From Corynebacterium meitnerae (lineage in GTDB: Bacteria; Actinomycetota; Actinomycetes; Mycobacteriales; Mycobacteriaceae), in contig NZ_JAKMUS010000008.1 of the NCBI RefSeq assembly GCF_027570075.1, forward strand, positions 39,046-103,045: a DNA stretch of 64,000 bases, written 5' to 3'. Numbering within the stretch: the first letter of the stretch is position 1; each line of letters opens with the position of its first letter. Of this stretch, positions 27,113 to 35,693 are shown in pieces. Under the pieces are notes generated by a model. That model made no database searches. It saw only the letters and a list, made by a program, of their open reading frames with translations, and was not told the origin of the DNA. The position numbers were made by a program, and so were the translations under genes.

Positions 27113-27787
27113 TTGACTAAAACGACGGGTAAGAAGACATTGTTTGTCTTTATGGATGAATCAGGGTGTTGCGCGCGTGCATTTAGTAACACCGTGGTGA
27201 GTATCGGGTAACGCGATGGTGAGTATCGAGTAACACTGCAGTTTTCGGGGAAACTGAAGTACGAGCTAATGGCGCAAGGTAGCGAGGACCTAGAGTTTCA
27301 CGCGACTGAGAATTCTCGTGGAACCAGAAAACGGGTTCTCAGTTGTATTAGCGAGATGTCAGTGCTCCGTGTCCATACGTTATGGGTTAATAAGGCCTTC
27401 ACTACCCCACATTTGCAATCTGAAGTTGCTCTTTTGGGATTATTTGGAACGGAGATGGCCCGATGGATAGAAAAGACTCTAAGGAAAACAACTGACGAGC
27501 AGGTCATTATGATCTTCGATTCAGTACTTACTGCCAGACAGCAGAAGGCCTTCCTGAAGGCCGTAAAACCCATTTTGAGTAATCTTGGTGTTCCCTACCG
27601 TGTGTTGTTCCACCCTGTTAAACAAGATCTGAATGGACAAATTGCTGACTATTTTTCCTGGGCTACGTTTCGGTCTCTTGAACGAAACGACTGTGAGGCT
27701 GCAAAACAGTTAAATAATGCCGTCACATGGGATTATTCGAATCTCTTTAACGAAAAGCGGGAGATCTGTTGGGTACGACCCAAATAA
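27113..27787 (+). pseudogene. Disrupted DUF3800 gene
   Basis: A TTG start at 27113 with AAGGGGG upstream begins the DUF3800 N-terminus (LFVFMDESG, the first acidic motif). After about 15 codons the frame runs into an insert at roughly 27157-27232 and stops at TAA 27209. The same frame then resumes with the next conserved block (LKYELMAQGSEDLEFHATEN, R-x2-VL) and continues to the normal end, with FDSVLTARQQ and QIADYFSWATFR. The stretch normally between these blocks is missing. DUF3800 proteins are predicted RNase-H-like nucleases. The base composition is visibly poorer in G+C than the flanks, consistent with transfer. Confidence 0.75.
27157..27232. mobile_element. Short insert with IS-end-like repeats inside the DUF3800 gene
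   Basis: The insert contains GGTGTT...AACACC arms and two near-identical units, GGTGAGTATCGGGTAAC and GGTGAGTATCGAGTAAC. No transposase frame is present. Repeated terminal units of this kind suggest residue of an insertion sequence that mostly deleted itself, or a MITE. This is inference from structure alone. Confidence 0.4.
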
Positions 27788-27855
27788 AAGCGACCACCCC
27801 ACCTATCGCACGGGGCGAAAAGCCTTTAGGGGCTCTTATCAGCAGGGTGGAACCT
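27788..27855 (+). ncRNA. Structured RNA candidate downstream of the DUF3800 gene
   Basis: Immediately after the DUF3800 stop codon, CCACCC (27794-27799) can pair with GGGTGG (27845-27850), enclosing a second hairpin AGCC/GGCT (27821-27824 with 27831-27834). The enclosed loops are G/A-rich. Conserved RNA motifs associated with DUF3800 genes (the DUF3800 motif series) have been described from comparative genomics. The position and nested stems fit such an element. It has no strong T-run, so a simple terminator is less likely. Confidence 0.5.
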
Positions 27856-27914
27856 TTGAGTTCAGTATAGGTTGTGCGTGGTGGTACGTCTAGCTACTTA
27901 ATTGAAAAACTTCA

Positions 27915-28889
27915 TCACAACTCAACGACGGTGCGGCCATGGCGGGCGTTGCCAGCGAGCAGGTCGGCGCCGGCTTGGATGGCACCTTCGAGGTCGACGG
28001 TGTCGGTGTAGGAGCGGAGCTTGTTCACGTCGAGGGATTCGGCGAGGATGGCCCAGGCCTCATCGCGGAAGGCGGCCGGGGCATCGACGGAGTTGATGCC
28101 GGCGAGGTTGACGCCGCGGAGGATGAAGGGGATCACGGTGGTGTCCAAGTCGGGGCCGGCGGCGAGACCGCAGGCGGTGACGGTGCCGCCCCACTGGACC
28201 TGGGCGAGAAGGTTAGCCAGCGGGGTGGAGCCGACGGTGTCGATGGCGCCGCCGAAGCGGGCCTTCTGCAATGGCTTGCCCTTGTTGGCTAGTTCCTCGC
28301 GGTCGATGACGTCGATGGCGCCGAGTTCACGCAGGTAGTCGCCGTGTTCTTCGACGCGGCTGGTGATGGCAGCGACTTCGTGCCCGCGGGCGGCAAGGAG
28401 CTGGATGGCAATGGAACCAACACCGCCGGTGGCGCCGGTGACAGCGACGGGGCCGCGGACAGCGCCGGCTTCGTGGTCAGGGCGGGAGTTAGTGAAGCGC
28501 TCGTAGGCAGCCACGGACATGGCGGCGGTGTAGCCGGCGGTGCCGATGGCGGCGGCGGTCCAAGCATCGAAGGTGTCGGGGACGCGGGTGATGTGGGCGG
28601 CGTCGATACGCAATTCGGGCGTGTAACCGCCATTGCGGCGTTCACCGATGCCCCAGCCGTTGACGGTGACGAGTGTGCTGTCCTCGAGCGTGCCCACAGC
28701 GTCAATACCAGGGACGATAGGCAAGGTGCGTACGACGCCCTTGTTGCCGGCGAGAGCCATGCCGTCCTTGTAGTTGACGGAGGAGTGGCTGACACGAATG
28801 AGGGTGTCGCCCTCCCCGGCGTGTTCGGGGGCGGTATCGACGATTGCAGGGCCGTTGTCAGTAACAAGAAGAGTCTTCGTAGCGGTCAT
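27915..28889 (-). CDS. YhdH/AcuI-type zinc-independent quinone oxidoreductase (MDR family)
   Basis: The 324-residue protein is a medium-chain reductase of the acrylyl-CoA reductase type: SSVNYKDGMALAGNKGVVRTLPIVPGIDAVG near residues 36-66, the NADPH-binding GATGGVGSIAIQLLAARGHEV near 150, and the C-terminal GGTVTACGLAAG. It lacks the zinc ligands of alcohol dehydrogenases. It likely reduces an alpha,beta-unsaturated thioester or quinone with NADPH. ATG 28889 is preferred; an ATG at 28907 would add six residues. It is convergent with the DUF3800 relic. Confidence 0.9.
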   Translation of the reverse strand: MTATKTLLVTDNGPAIVDTAPEHAGEGDTLIRVSHSSVNYKDGMALAGNKGVVRTLPIVPGIDAVGTLEDSTLVTVNGWGIGERRNGGYTPELRIDAAHITRVPDTFDAWTAAAIGTAGYTAAMSVAAYERFTNSRPDHEAGAVRGPVAVTGATGGVGSIAIQLLAARGHEVAAITSRVEEHGDYLRELGAIDVIDREELANKGKPLQKARFGGAIDTVGSTPLANLLAQVQWGGTVTACGLAAGPDLDTTVIPFILRGVNLAGINSVDAPAAFRDEAWAILAESLDVNKLRSYTDTVDLEGAIQAGADLLAGNARHGRTVVEL

Positions 28890-28928
28890 GTTTCCCAGGG
28901 TAGGCATTTTGTTCCTAGACTGTGCGAT

Positions 28929-29306
28929 ATGAGCGCGCAGAATCCAGACGAACGCGGTGCATTCACCCGCATTGTCTTCCCTGATGGTGAAGAACCGGAC
29001 CCGCGTTTCACGTTGGCGAATGAGCGCACGTTTTTGGCGTGGACGCGTACTGCGCTGGCGTTTCTGGCCGGTGGCATTGCTCTGGAGGCCTTCGGTCTCG
29101 GCGGGCTGAGCCCCGAGGCACGCCAAATGGCGGCGGTGGCACTCATCCTTGTGGGCGCCGCAATTGCGATGGGGGCGGCGGTGCGATGGGTGCGCATTGA
29201 GCGCGCGCTGCGGCACAAGAAGCCGCTGCCCGCGCCGGGCATCGTGCCGGTGTTGGGTATTGGTGTGGCGTTGGCTAGCATCGTCGTGCTGCTGGGGCTG
29301 TTCTAG
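28929..29306 (+). CDS. DUF202 membrane protein, first copy
   Basis: The 125-residue protein has the DUF202 motif DPRFTLANERTFLAWTRTALAFLAGGIAL at about residues 24-52, followed by two further membrane helices. A TAGACT box (28915-28920) ends 8 nt before ATG 28929, suggesting a leaderless transcript divergent from the oxidoreductase. DUF202 proteins have three helices and unknown function. Confidence 0.85.
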   Translation: MSAQNPDERGAFTRIVFPDGEEPDPRFTLANERTFLAWTRTALAFLAGGIALEAFGLGGLSPEARQMAAVALILVGAAIAMGAAVRWVRIERALRHKKPLPAPGIVPVLGIGVALASIVVLLGLF

Positions 29307-29320
29307 AGGCGGGGTTGGTT

Positions 29321-29662
29321 ATGCCTCGTCCTGCCCGCTCCCCTATCCCGGTGGTTGATCTTGGCCTGCAGCCGGAGCGCACTTCCCTGTCGTGGACACG
29401 GACTGCCTTGGCCATGCTCGTGGCATCACTGACGCTCCTGCGCTGGTCACAGCCCTACTCAGCGTTAGTTTTCGGGGCAGTTGGCCTGTTGTGTTTCATT
29501 GCGCTGGTGATCATTGCGCGCAACCGGGCCCAGTACCGCGTCGGGGCGGAGGGCATCGAACAGGAGCAAGTGCGGGCCAACGTGTTCGGTGTTTTTGCCG
29601 TCACCCTGGGCATGGCGGTGTTCGCGGCCATTGGCCTTTTCCTGGTGGTGCAGGCCGGGTAG
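29321..29662 (+). CDS. DUF202 membrane protein, second copy
   Basis: The 113-residue protein repeats the DUF202 pattern in degenerate form: LGLQPERTSLSWTRTALAMLVASL near residues 14-37, with two later helices. It starts 14 nt after the first DUF202 gene, and the two very likely form a hetero-oligomer or operon pair. ATG 29321 is preceded by GAGGCGGGG. Confidence 0.85.
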   Translation: MPRPARSPIPVVDLGLQPERTSLSWTRTALAMLVASLTLLRWSQPYSALVFGAVGLLCFIALVIIARNRAQYRVGAEGIEQEQVRANVFGVFAVTLGMAVFAAIGLFLVVQAG

Positions 29663-29668
29663 CGGGGC

Positions 29669-31012
29669 TTATTCGTCCGGGAAGGTGAGGTAGATCCCAA
29701 GGACCTCATCGCCGGGGACGGTGGGGACAATGTGGTCCGGGGTGGAGCCCTCCTCAAGGATGCCAAGCGCGATGAACAGATTCACCACAAACTCCGGGTC
29801 GCGTGGTGGCTTAGTTGGACCGGTCGGGTCGACTACCCACCTGAATACGTTGAGGGCGCTTTCGCTGTAAACGGTGTGGAAATAGAAGTACAGGGCATCC
29901 TCGACTACCTCGATGAGGTTGTTCGCGTCCTCAGCGTTGTCCAAGCCGCGAAGGCTGGTGCGGAGGTAGTCATCTTCCGTTCGGAGGAAATTCTTCAGTT
30001 CCAGGAAGGCGCGCAGTGCATTGAGGGGCGGGACGGCCTCCGCCGTGTGGTTGCCGGGGCCAAGGGTGAGGCCGATGTTCTCAGCCAGGGTGCGCACATC
30101 GCCGGCACGCAGCATGCCTTTCTTGGTCAATTTCACGCCGTCGACGCAGTGGTACAGGAAGGAACGGACGTTGCTGACCAGACGGGTGAAGGGGTAGATA
30201 TCAAACTCCTCACCCTCCGGCAGGTGGTCGGCGAAGAACTCCGACATCGCGGAGATAATGGCTGGGTTGCGCTCCGGGTTGGGGTCGAAAGAGATGATTT
30301 GCTGCAGGTCAGGGCGGGAATTGATGAAGGCATCAAAGTCATCCGCGATGTTGGGGGTGTGCGGGTCTGACGTGAAGTCGGGTTCGGCGGGCATGAAGAA
30401 ATCCTCGGATGTAAAGGCCATGCGTTCTGCCACGGTGGAGTGATCAGCCGTGGACAAACGCTCAATGAGGCGCTCCGGGGACATCACAGGCATGAAGCTG
30501 AGCAGCAGCGGGGAGACGCGCATATCTGGTTCGAGCCCAGCTGCGAGGCGGCGGGCTTCGTGATAAAACGCCGTCATCATCTCGGGCCCACCGCAGGCTT
30601 CGATCACGTCAGGTCCTTGCGCGTCCACGAGGAGGGGTGCCGGGGAATCGACATCCGTGATGCCGAGCACGTCCAGCCGGATCGTCCAATTCGCTGCTGG
30701 GTCATACACGTAGGTCATCTCACCGATATCGCCGATGGCCAGCGTGGTTTCATCCTTCTCCTCCGCGCCGGGGGCAGCGGTGTAGAGGGTGCGTTTGCCG
30801 TCTTCGTCGCTGATGTAAATGTGGTTGGTGGTGCCGGAGAAGCCAAAGGCTGCGTCGATAAGCGTGGCAAACGAGCCCAGGTGCATGTTGTCAGAAACAT
30901 TGACCAACCTGGACACTTCCGGGCTGGAACCCTCCAGTGACAGAAGCAGCGTCATGATCATGGGGCCAACAATACGGCGTAATTCCAGCTCATGTGCGCC
31001 GATATTGTCCAC
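29669..31012 (-). CDS. PRiA4 ORF-3-like domain protein
   Basis: The 447-residue protein resembles plasmid pRiA4b ORF-3 family proteins in its first ~170 residues: SRLVNVSDNMHLGSFATLIDAAFGF, then a YVYDPAANWTIRLDVLGI strand region and the VIEACGGPEM motif. The remaining ~270 residues have no motif I recognise. It starts with GTG at 31012, which lies inside an 18-bp perfect palindrome. No clear ribosome site is visible, so a leaderless or downstream start is possible. A GTCGATAAGC copy lies on the opposite strand at 30854-30863 (LIDA codons). Function unknown. Confidence 0.75.
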   Translation of the reverse strand: MDNIGAHELELRRIVGPMIMTLLLSLEGSSPEVSRLVNVSDNMHLGSFATLIDAAFGFSGTTNHIYISDEDGKRTLYTAAPGAEEKDETTLAIGDIGEMTYVYDPAANWTIRLDVLGITDVDSPAPLLVDAQGPDVIEACGGPEMMTAFYHEARRLAAGLEPDMRVSPLLLSFMPVMSPERLIERLSTADHSTVAERMAFTSEDFFMPAEPDFTSDPHTPNIADDFDAFINSRPDLQQIISFDPNPERNPAIISAMSEFFADHLPEGEEFDIYPFTRLVSNVRSFLYHCVDGVKLTKKGMLRAGDVRTLAENIGLTLGPGNHTAEAVPPLNALRAFLELKNFLRTEDDYLRTSLRGLDNAEDANNLIEVVEDALYFYFHTVYSESALNVFRWVVDPTGPTKPPRDPEFVVNLFIALGILEEGSTPDHIVPTVPGDEVLGIYLTFPDE

Positions 31013-31023
31013 TTAAGTGGACA
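31006..31023. promoter_or_regulatory. 18-bp perfect palindrome over the start codon of the PRiA4-like gene
   Basis: TGTCCACTTAAGTGGACA is perfectly symmetrical and covers the GTG start. A dimeric repressor bound here would block initiation; autoregulation is a guess. Confidence 0.5.
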
Positions 31024-31043
31024 TCGGGAAAATTTTTGGGCCT

Positions 31044-31616
31044 CTAGCTACCGCCAAGCAGAATCGCGGAGACAGGCCGATCCGCCGCGTTGACCACGTT
31101 GAGGGTCTTCGCGCCGGGACGTGTGATGGCGATGGTTGCGGGATCCAGGCTCGCATTCTCCAGGAATAGGCCCGTCTCCAGTGCAATCATGCCGTGCGTG
31201 AACGTCTCATCCACCACGAACACGAACTCCGCGCCGGGCTCCACCCGCAGCTGCGCGCCGAGCATCGGGCGTGCGGTTTCCACGGGGCTCGTCTGCCCAA
31301 AAAGCTTACCGACGAACACCCGGCCCTCCCCCGCCTTCACCCCACCAAACCCAACGAGGGAGAAGGGCTCCGGCGAAAACTCACCGAAATCCATGGTCGT
31401 GGGCGTGCATGCATTATCGACGATGCCCAGCTGGAAGCCAGTGCGCAACGAGTGCGAACCGGCCAGCAGCGTCCCTTGGCTGCTCACCCACGTGACCACC
31501 TGCTTGTTGGGGTTGGCAGCACGCGCGGAAGTCCAGCCACTGAAGGTCTCACCGTCCGCCAACGGCAGGCGACGGAACGTCACCTCAGCTGCACCCGGAC
31601 GTGGTGTTGGAGTCAT
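31044..31616 (-). CDS. Unrecognised protein, beta-rich, possibly pirin/cupin-like
   Basis: The 190-residue protein contains alternating hydrophobic strands and a C-terminus reminiscent of pirin-type cupins (AAGVE-like pattern FVVDETFTHGMIALETG and terminal VSAILLGGS). No metal-binding motif is clear, so the assignment is weak. It has no signal peptide or membrane segment. It lies 14 nt downstream of the MFS exporter gene on the same strand, so the two are probably cotranscribed. Confidence 0.7.
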   Translation of the reverse strand: MTPTPRPGAAEVTFRRLPLADGETFSGWTSARAANPNKQVVTWVSSQGTLLAGSHSLRTGFQLGIVDNACTPTTMDFGEFSPEPFSLVGFGGVKAGEGRVFVGKLFGQTSPVETARPMLGAQLRVEPGAEFVFVVDETFTHGMIALETGLFLENASLDPATIAITRPGAKTLNVVNAADRPVSAILLGGS

Positions 31617-31630
31617 GCGGCCAGGCTACA

Positions 31631-32830
31631 TCAGCGCAAAAGGGGGCGGGCGCGGAAACTGAGCTCGGCGGCAGCGAGGAGAGCCAGCGCCGCGGTGATC
31701 AGCAGCGTGCCGGGGAAGTACCCAGAGTCCACCGGCAGGGCACCGACGGCAGAACCACTAGCGATGCCCACCTGGAACGTCACCACATAAATCGAGGACG
31801 CCCGGTTTTGGTTCGCCTCCCCAGCATGCAGGAACAGAGTGGTGGCAGCGGTGGGCAGACCACCACCGGAAACACCGAGCAGCATGATCACGGCCACGGC
31901 GAGAATTAACCCGAGGGCGGGTGCTGTGCCGCTAAGAAGCAGGGCGAGGAACCCAGCCAGACCAGCAGTGAGGATCAAACCAGTACCCAGCGCATTCATG
32001 CGCAGCATGCGACGGTCCGAACGCTTGCCGGCGGACAGCACGCCCACGATGCCAAACAGCCCGTAGCCGAAGAGCCCAAGAGCAACGAAGGAGTGGCCGA
32101 GGGTGTGTTCCACGAACAGGCCCAAGTAGGTGTAGGTGCAGAACAGCGCGGTGATGACCAAGGCCAGGTACACCACCAGTGCCGGCAGTGCGGAGCGCTT
32201 CTGCACTCCCTCCTCTTTGCCACGTGGCGGGACAGCGGGCATGGAGGGCAGGAAGAATATGAGTAGGACGAAAGCCACGGCCACCAGCGCGCCGAGGATC
32301 CACGTGGCACCACGCCACCCCACGGCACCGCCAAGCAGCGTGGTCAGCGGGGAGCCCGCCACCAACGCCATGGTGGACCCCAAAGACACCACACCCACTG
32401 CTTTCGCCGTCATGCCCGTTGGGGCGAGGCGCGCGGCCATGGGGTTGACCAAGGACCAGAACAAACCGTGGGTCAAAGCCGCACACACGCGGCCGGCAAC
32501 GAGCATCCAATAATTGGCGGCCAAGCCCTGTAGCACGATGCCCAGCAGCAGGAAAATAAGCGTGGCCATAAACACCGGCTTACGGTCAAAGCGCGAGGTC
32601 AGCTCCATGAGCGGAATAGTGATGAGGGCGACGATGCCGGCGTACACCGTCATCAGCAACCCCACCTGGCCCTCTGTCACACCGAGGTCAGTGGCCATCG
32701 GGCTGATGAGACCGATGGAGAACATCTCAAAGGTCACGTACACAAACGCCGCGAAGCCCATCGCATTCAGCGGCAGGTAGGGGAAACTCTGAGAAGTAGA
32801 AGACACCTTTGAAGACACCTTTGAAGACAC
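31631..32830 (-). CDS. MFS transporter, DHA1/AraJ-like exporter
   Basis: The protein has up to 399 residues and twelve predicted helices. It carries MFS motif A-like ELTSRFDRKPVF after helix 2 and GRVCAALTHGLFWSLVNPMAARL in helices 4-5, typical of the sugar-efflux/AraJ group. The substrate is unknown. The start is ambiguous: three in-frame GTG codons occur in a 12-bp direct repeat (GTGTCTTCAAAG twice, then GTGTCTTCTACT), at 32830, 32818 and 32806. The last gives the N-terminus MSSTSQSFPYLPLN and is the likeliest protein start. Confidence 0.87.
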   Translation of the reverse strand: MSSKVSSKVSSTSQSFPYLPLNAMGFAAFVYVTFEMFSIGLISPMATDLGVTEGQVGLLMTVYAGIVALITIPLMELTSRFDRKPVFMATLIFLLLGIVLQGLAANYWMLVAGRVCAALTHGLFWSLVNPMAARLAPTGMTAKAVGVVSLGSTMALVAGSPLTTLLGGAVGWRGATWILGALVAVAFVLLIFFLPSMPAVPPRGKEEGVQKRSALPALVVYLALVITALFCTYTYLGLFVEHTLGHSFVALGLFGYGLFGIVGVLSAGKRSDRRMLRMNALGTGLILTAGLAGFLALLLSGTAPALGLILAVAVIMLLGVSGGGLPTAATTLFLHAGEANQNRASSIYVVTFQVGIASGSAVGALPVDSGYFPGTLLITAALALLAAAELSFRARPLLR

Positions 32831-32906
32831 ACTGCAACGCTAGACCTGCGGGGGTGGAAATGCATGTTGCAAGTGAACGTCGAGAAGCAACAAATCGTGC
32901 TAAAAC

Positions 32907-33641
32907 ATGAACATGCCTAATCAACCGCCACCATGGACGTCGCGTCATACAGGCAAGACGTATCCAACGATCCGGCAGTTCGACGGCAAACACCTCGCTG
33001 CCGTCGTGCTGTTCATCATGCTGTGCGGGATTCTTGTGGTCGCCGTGAAGCAGCTCCCACGCGGCACAGTCAAAGCAGCGCGTCAGGTTGCCGGCGCGAT
33101 TATGGGGATCATCACCACCGCGTACTTCATCTGGGTGCTCAACCCGAAGCGCCTGGTGTGGGATGAAACCGCGCCGTTCCACATCACTGACCTGCTGCGA
33201 TACATCACTCCCCTGGCGCTGGGCACTGGCAATCCGACGGCGACGGCGCTGTCCTATTACTGGGGGCTCTTCCTCAACCCCATGGCTATTTTCTTCCCGG
33301 ACATGGCGTTTGTGCAGGACAAGAAGTGGCTGCAGGAGCTGGCCTACTGGTACTTCCACATCATGGCCACCGTGGTACCCGTCGTACTCACCTTCGGCCT
33401 GGGCTACCGGCCGAACTGGAAAGACTGGCGCGTGGTCGCCGGCATCACCATGGTGTGGGCGGCAGTGTCCGGTGTGGCCAATAAGGCCACGGGCGGCAAT
33501 TACTTCTTCTCCAACGGCCACCCGCGCGGCTGGTCCCCGCTGAAGTTCTTCGGCCCGTGGCCCTGGTACCTGCTCATCTGCGCGCCGGGTCTGCCGTTCG
33601 TGTTTGCGCTGATGACAGGTGTGTGGCGCCAGAACCGCTAA
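32907..33641 (+). CDS. TIGR02206/YwaF family membrane protein
   Basis: The 244-residue protein has six to seven helices. It shows the TIGR02206 pattern with FHITDLLRYITPLAL, YYWGLFLNPMAIFFPD and a C-terminal GPWPWYLLICAPGLPF. Members are integral membrane proteins of unknown function. There is no ribosome site before ATG 32907; ATG 32913 is also in frame. Its stop overlaps the convergent nnr gene by 4 nt. Confidence 0.85.
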   Translation: MNMPNQPPPWTSRHTGKTYPTIRQFDGKHLAAVVLFIMLCGILVVAVKQLPRGTVKAARQVAGAIMGIITTAYFIWVLNPKRLVWDETAPFHITDLLRYITPLALGTGNPTATALSYYWGLFLNPMAIFFPDMAFVQDKKWLQELAYWYFHIMATVVPVVLTFGLGYRPNWKDWRVVAGITMVWAAVSGVANKATGGNYFFSNGHPRGWSPLKFFGPWPWYLLICAPGLPFVFALMTGVWRQNR

Positions 33642-35239
33642 AAACCCCGGAACTTTTTGGCACGATTCGCCGCAGGCTCCGCGGGCAGAACCCGGAGCTT
33701 CGCCGTGGCTGCCGGGATGGATTCGGCGATCTTGGAGGCACTTGTCGGCCCTGGCCCGAACTCCGTCTGTGCGGACAGCCACGCGGCAGTGGCGTGAATG
33801 ATCACGGATTGCGCGACCCCCAAGGTGGCCCTGCCCCACCGCGCCTGCTCACGCGCCATGCGTGCGCCCATGATCCCGGACAGCACGTCGCCGGAACCAG
33901 GCGTGGCCGCCCACGATGAGCCCGTGTCCACCACGATCGTGTGGTCCCGCGCCGGGTCAGCAACGATGGTCGCGCGCCCTTTGCGCACAACAGTGCAGTT
34001 CAACGCCTGCGAAAGAGCCTGCGTCTCCTCCCAGCGGCTCGCGGGCTCAATGCCCAGCGCATCGCGGAGCCGCTCAAACTCGCCGTCGTGCGGGGTCAGC
34101 ACCGTCTCACCGGGCCGCCCGCGCAACAATTCGCGCAGTTCGGGGTCGGTGGAAAGGAGGGTGAGGCCGTCAGCGTCGATAAGCAGTGGCTCCTCGCGCC
34201 CCAACAACAGCGCCAATTCGCCGCGCGCCTGCGAATCCGTGCCCACGCCCGGCCCGAAGACCCACGCTTGCACGCGCCCTGTGTCCTCAAGCCTTTGCTT
34301 CACGACGACCTCCGGCAGCCCCCTCACCACCTCCCCCGCCTGCGGCCCCGCATACCGGACCATCGCTTGCGTGGCGCGCACCGCACCCGTTGTGGCCAGT
34401 ACCGCCGCACCCGGGTATGTGGCACTACCAGCGCGAATGCCCACGACACCGCCGGTGTACTTGTCGTCGTAGAAGCCCGGCTCCATGAGTGGCTCATTGT
34501 CGGCGGGGAGTGTGTCAAGGCTGTCCGGCCACGGCTGTGGTGCCTCGCCTGGGACGGCGCGGAAGAGCAGCGTGTCGCTGGTGCCCAGATCCAACTCATC
34601 CGCGATGGTGTGGCCATCGGCGATGGACGGCTGCGCCAACAACTGAATCCCACACTCCGGCGCCAAACCATGCGCCCGGCGCCATCCGCCAAATGTCACC
34701 GTCGCATCCGCCGTGACGTGGATGTCCCCGCACTCGCCCGTATCCGCATTGACGCCGGATGGCACATCCACCGCCAGCACGCGCGCGTACCAGTCTGCCA
34801 GGCCGTCGAGCACCTCTCCGACCTGCTCGTCCAGACCACCCGCGCCCCCGAGACCCGTCAGCCCATCGATGGCGAGGCGGTAATCACGGTAATCCTCGGG
34901 TGCGTCTTCGAGCACCGTGCCCCCAGCGTAGGTGAACGCCTTTAGTGCCGGCTCATGGGCACTTCCCCACGCCAACCACGCATCAACCGCGTGCCCTGCC
35001 AGGGCCAGCTCCGCCCCGGCATACAACGCGTCGCCCCCATTGCCGCCCTTGCCCACGAGCAGCAGACATCTTGGTGTCTCCCTGAAATCTCCCACCGCAT
35101 CCGGCCAGCTCAGCATGGCCTCCGCCGCCTCAAACACGGCGTGAGCTGCGGATTTCATCAGCTCATCTGGCGCAGTCTGGGCCTCAAGCAGGGGCTTTTC
35201 GGCCGCACGGATCTGTTCAGCTGTGTAGGCGTGAAGCAT
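33638..35239 (-). CDS. nnr: Bifunctional NAD(P)H-hydrate epimerase / ADP-dependent dehydratase
   Basis: The 533-residue fusion repairs damaged NAD(P)H hydrates. The N-terminal YjeF_N epimerase domain spans about 1-210 (LLLVGKGGNGGDALYAG near 60, AVDVPSGVNADTG near 155). The C-terminal dehydratase domain spans about 245-525 (VFGPGVGTD, LLIDADGLTLL, LTPHDGEFERL, and the ATP/phosphate motif AATPGSGDVLSGIMGA). ATG 35239 is preceded by an AGGAT-type site; further upstream starts read into the vapC region. A GTCGATAAGC copy lies opposite the LLIDADGL codons (34175-34184). The 3' end overlaps the convergent gene within a dispersed 20-mer. Confidence 0.94.
   Translation of the reverse strand: MLHAYTAEQIRAAEKPLLEAQTAPDELMKSAAHAVFEAAEAMLSWPDAVGDFRETPRCLLLVGKGGNGGDALYAGAELALAGHAVDAWLAWGSAHEPALKAFTYAGGTVLEDAPEDYRDYRLAIDGLTGLGGAGGLDEQVGEVLDGLADWYARVLAVDVPSGVNADTGECGDIHVTADATVTFGGWRRAHGLAPECGIQLLAQPSIADGHTIADELDLGTSDTLLFRAVPGEAPQPWPDSLDTLPADNEPLMEPGFYDDKYTGGVVGIRAGSATYPGAAVLATTGAVRATQAMVRYAGPQAGEVVRGLPEVVVKQRLEDTGRVQAWVFGPGVGTDSQARGELALLLGREEPLLIDADGLTLLSTDPELRELLRGRPGETVLTPHDGEFERLRDALGIEPASRWEETQALSQALNCTVVRKGRATIVADPARDHTIVVDTGSSWAATPGSGDVLSGIMGARMAREQARWGRATLGVAQSVIIHATAAWLSAQTEFGPGPTSASKIAESIPAATAKLRVLPAEPAANRAKKFRGF
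33640..33660. repeat. Dispersed 20-mer variant between convergent genes
   Basis: AAAAACCCCGGAACTTTTTG covers the overlapping ends of the YwaF-like gene and nnr, so it would serve both strands if it acts in termination. It also encodes the last residues of Nnr (KKFRGF). Confidence 0.6.
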
Positions 35240-35264
35240 GAACCCCATCCTAGGCGCGTTAACG

Positions 35265-35693
35265 CTAGCGGTCGAGGGGATTAACCCACTGAACCTCATG
35301 GAAGCGGGCAAAATCACGGTCAAATGAACACACTGAAGTGCCATGCTCGATGGCAAGGGCAGCGAGATGGGCATCTGTGACGAGATTGCCCACAGCTTCA
35401 TTGTTCACCGTGATCATCCGCAGGATATGAGCATGATTGAGACTCGGGGTTGGGATCCATGTGTTGGGGTGTTCGATCCATGCCTCAATGAGATCCGATG
35501 CTGCTGCGGGAGAAAGCGGATGGTCAAAAAGCCTTGGGTTTGTACAAATGCGCTGAAAGGCGATGAGAGATACCCAAGGGAGCCCGACTCTCTCTGGACC
35601 ACTTAATGCTGATTCCAACCAGTCAGAGGCTTCGCGGTGATGAGACGAACTGGAATCGACAGCGTAGATCAGGACGTTTGCGTCAACGATCAT
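35265..35693 (-). CDS. vapC: VapC-type PIN-domain toxin
   Basis: The 142-residue PIN nuclease begins MIVDANVLIYAVD, with the first catalytic Asp at residue 4. A second acidic cluster is LVTDAHLAALAIEHG and the final is SFDRDFARF. PIN toxins of this family cleave specific RNAs. ATG 35693 is chosen because it gives the PIN N-terminus; it overlaps the antitoxin stop by 11 nt. The 25-nt gap to nnr suggests possible read-through into it. Confidence 0.9.
   Translation of the reverse strand: MIVDANVLIYAVDSSSSHHREASDWLESALSGPERVGLPWVSLIAFQRICTNPRLFDHPLSPAAASDLIEAWIEHPNTWIPTPSLNHAHILRMITVNNEAVGNLVTDAHLAALAIEHGTSVCSFDRDFARFHEVQWVNPLDR

Noticed and set aside
27269..27787. A free-standing 172-residue gene after the VanZ gene
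   Set aside because: It is in the same frame as the DUF3800 N-terminus upstream and lacks its own ribosome site, so it is the rest of a broken gene.
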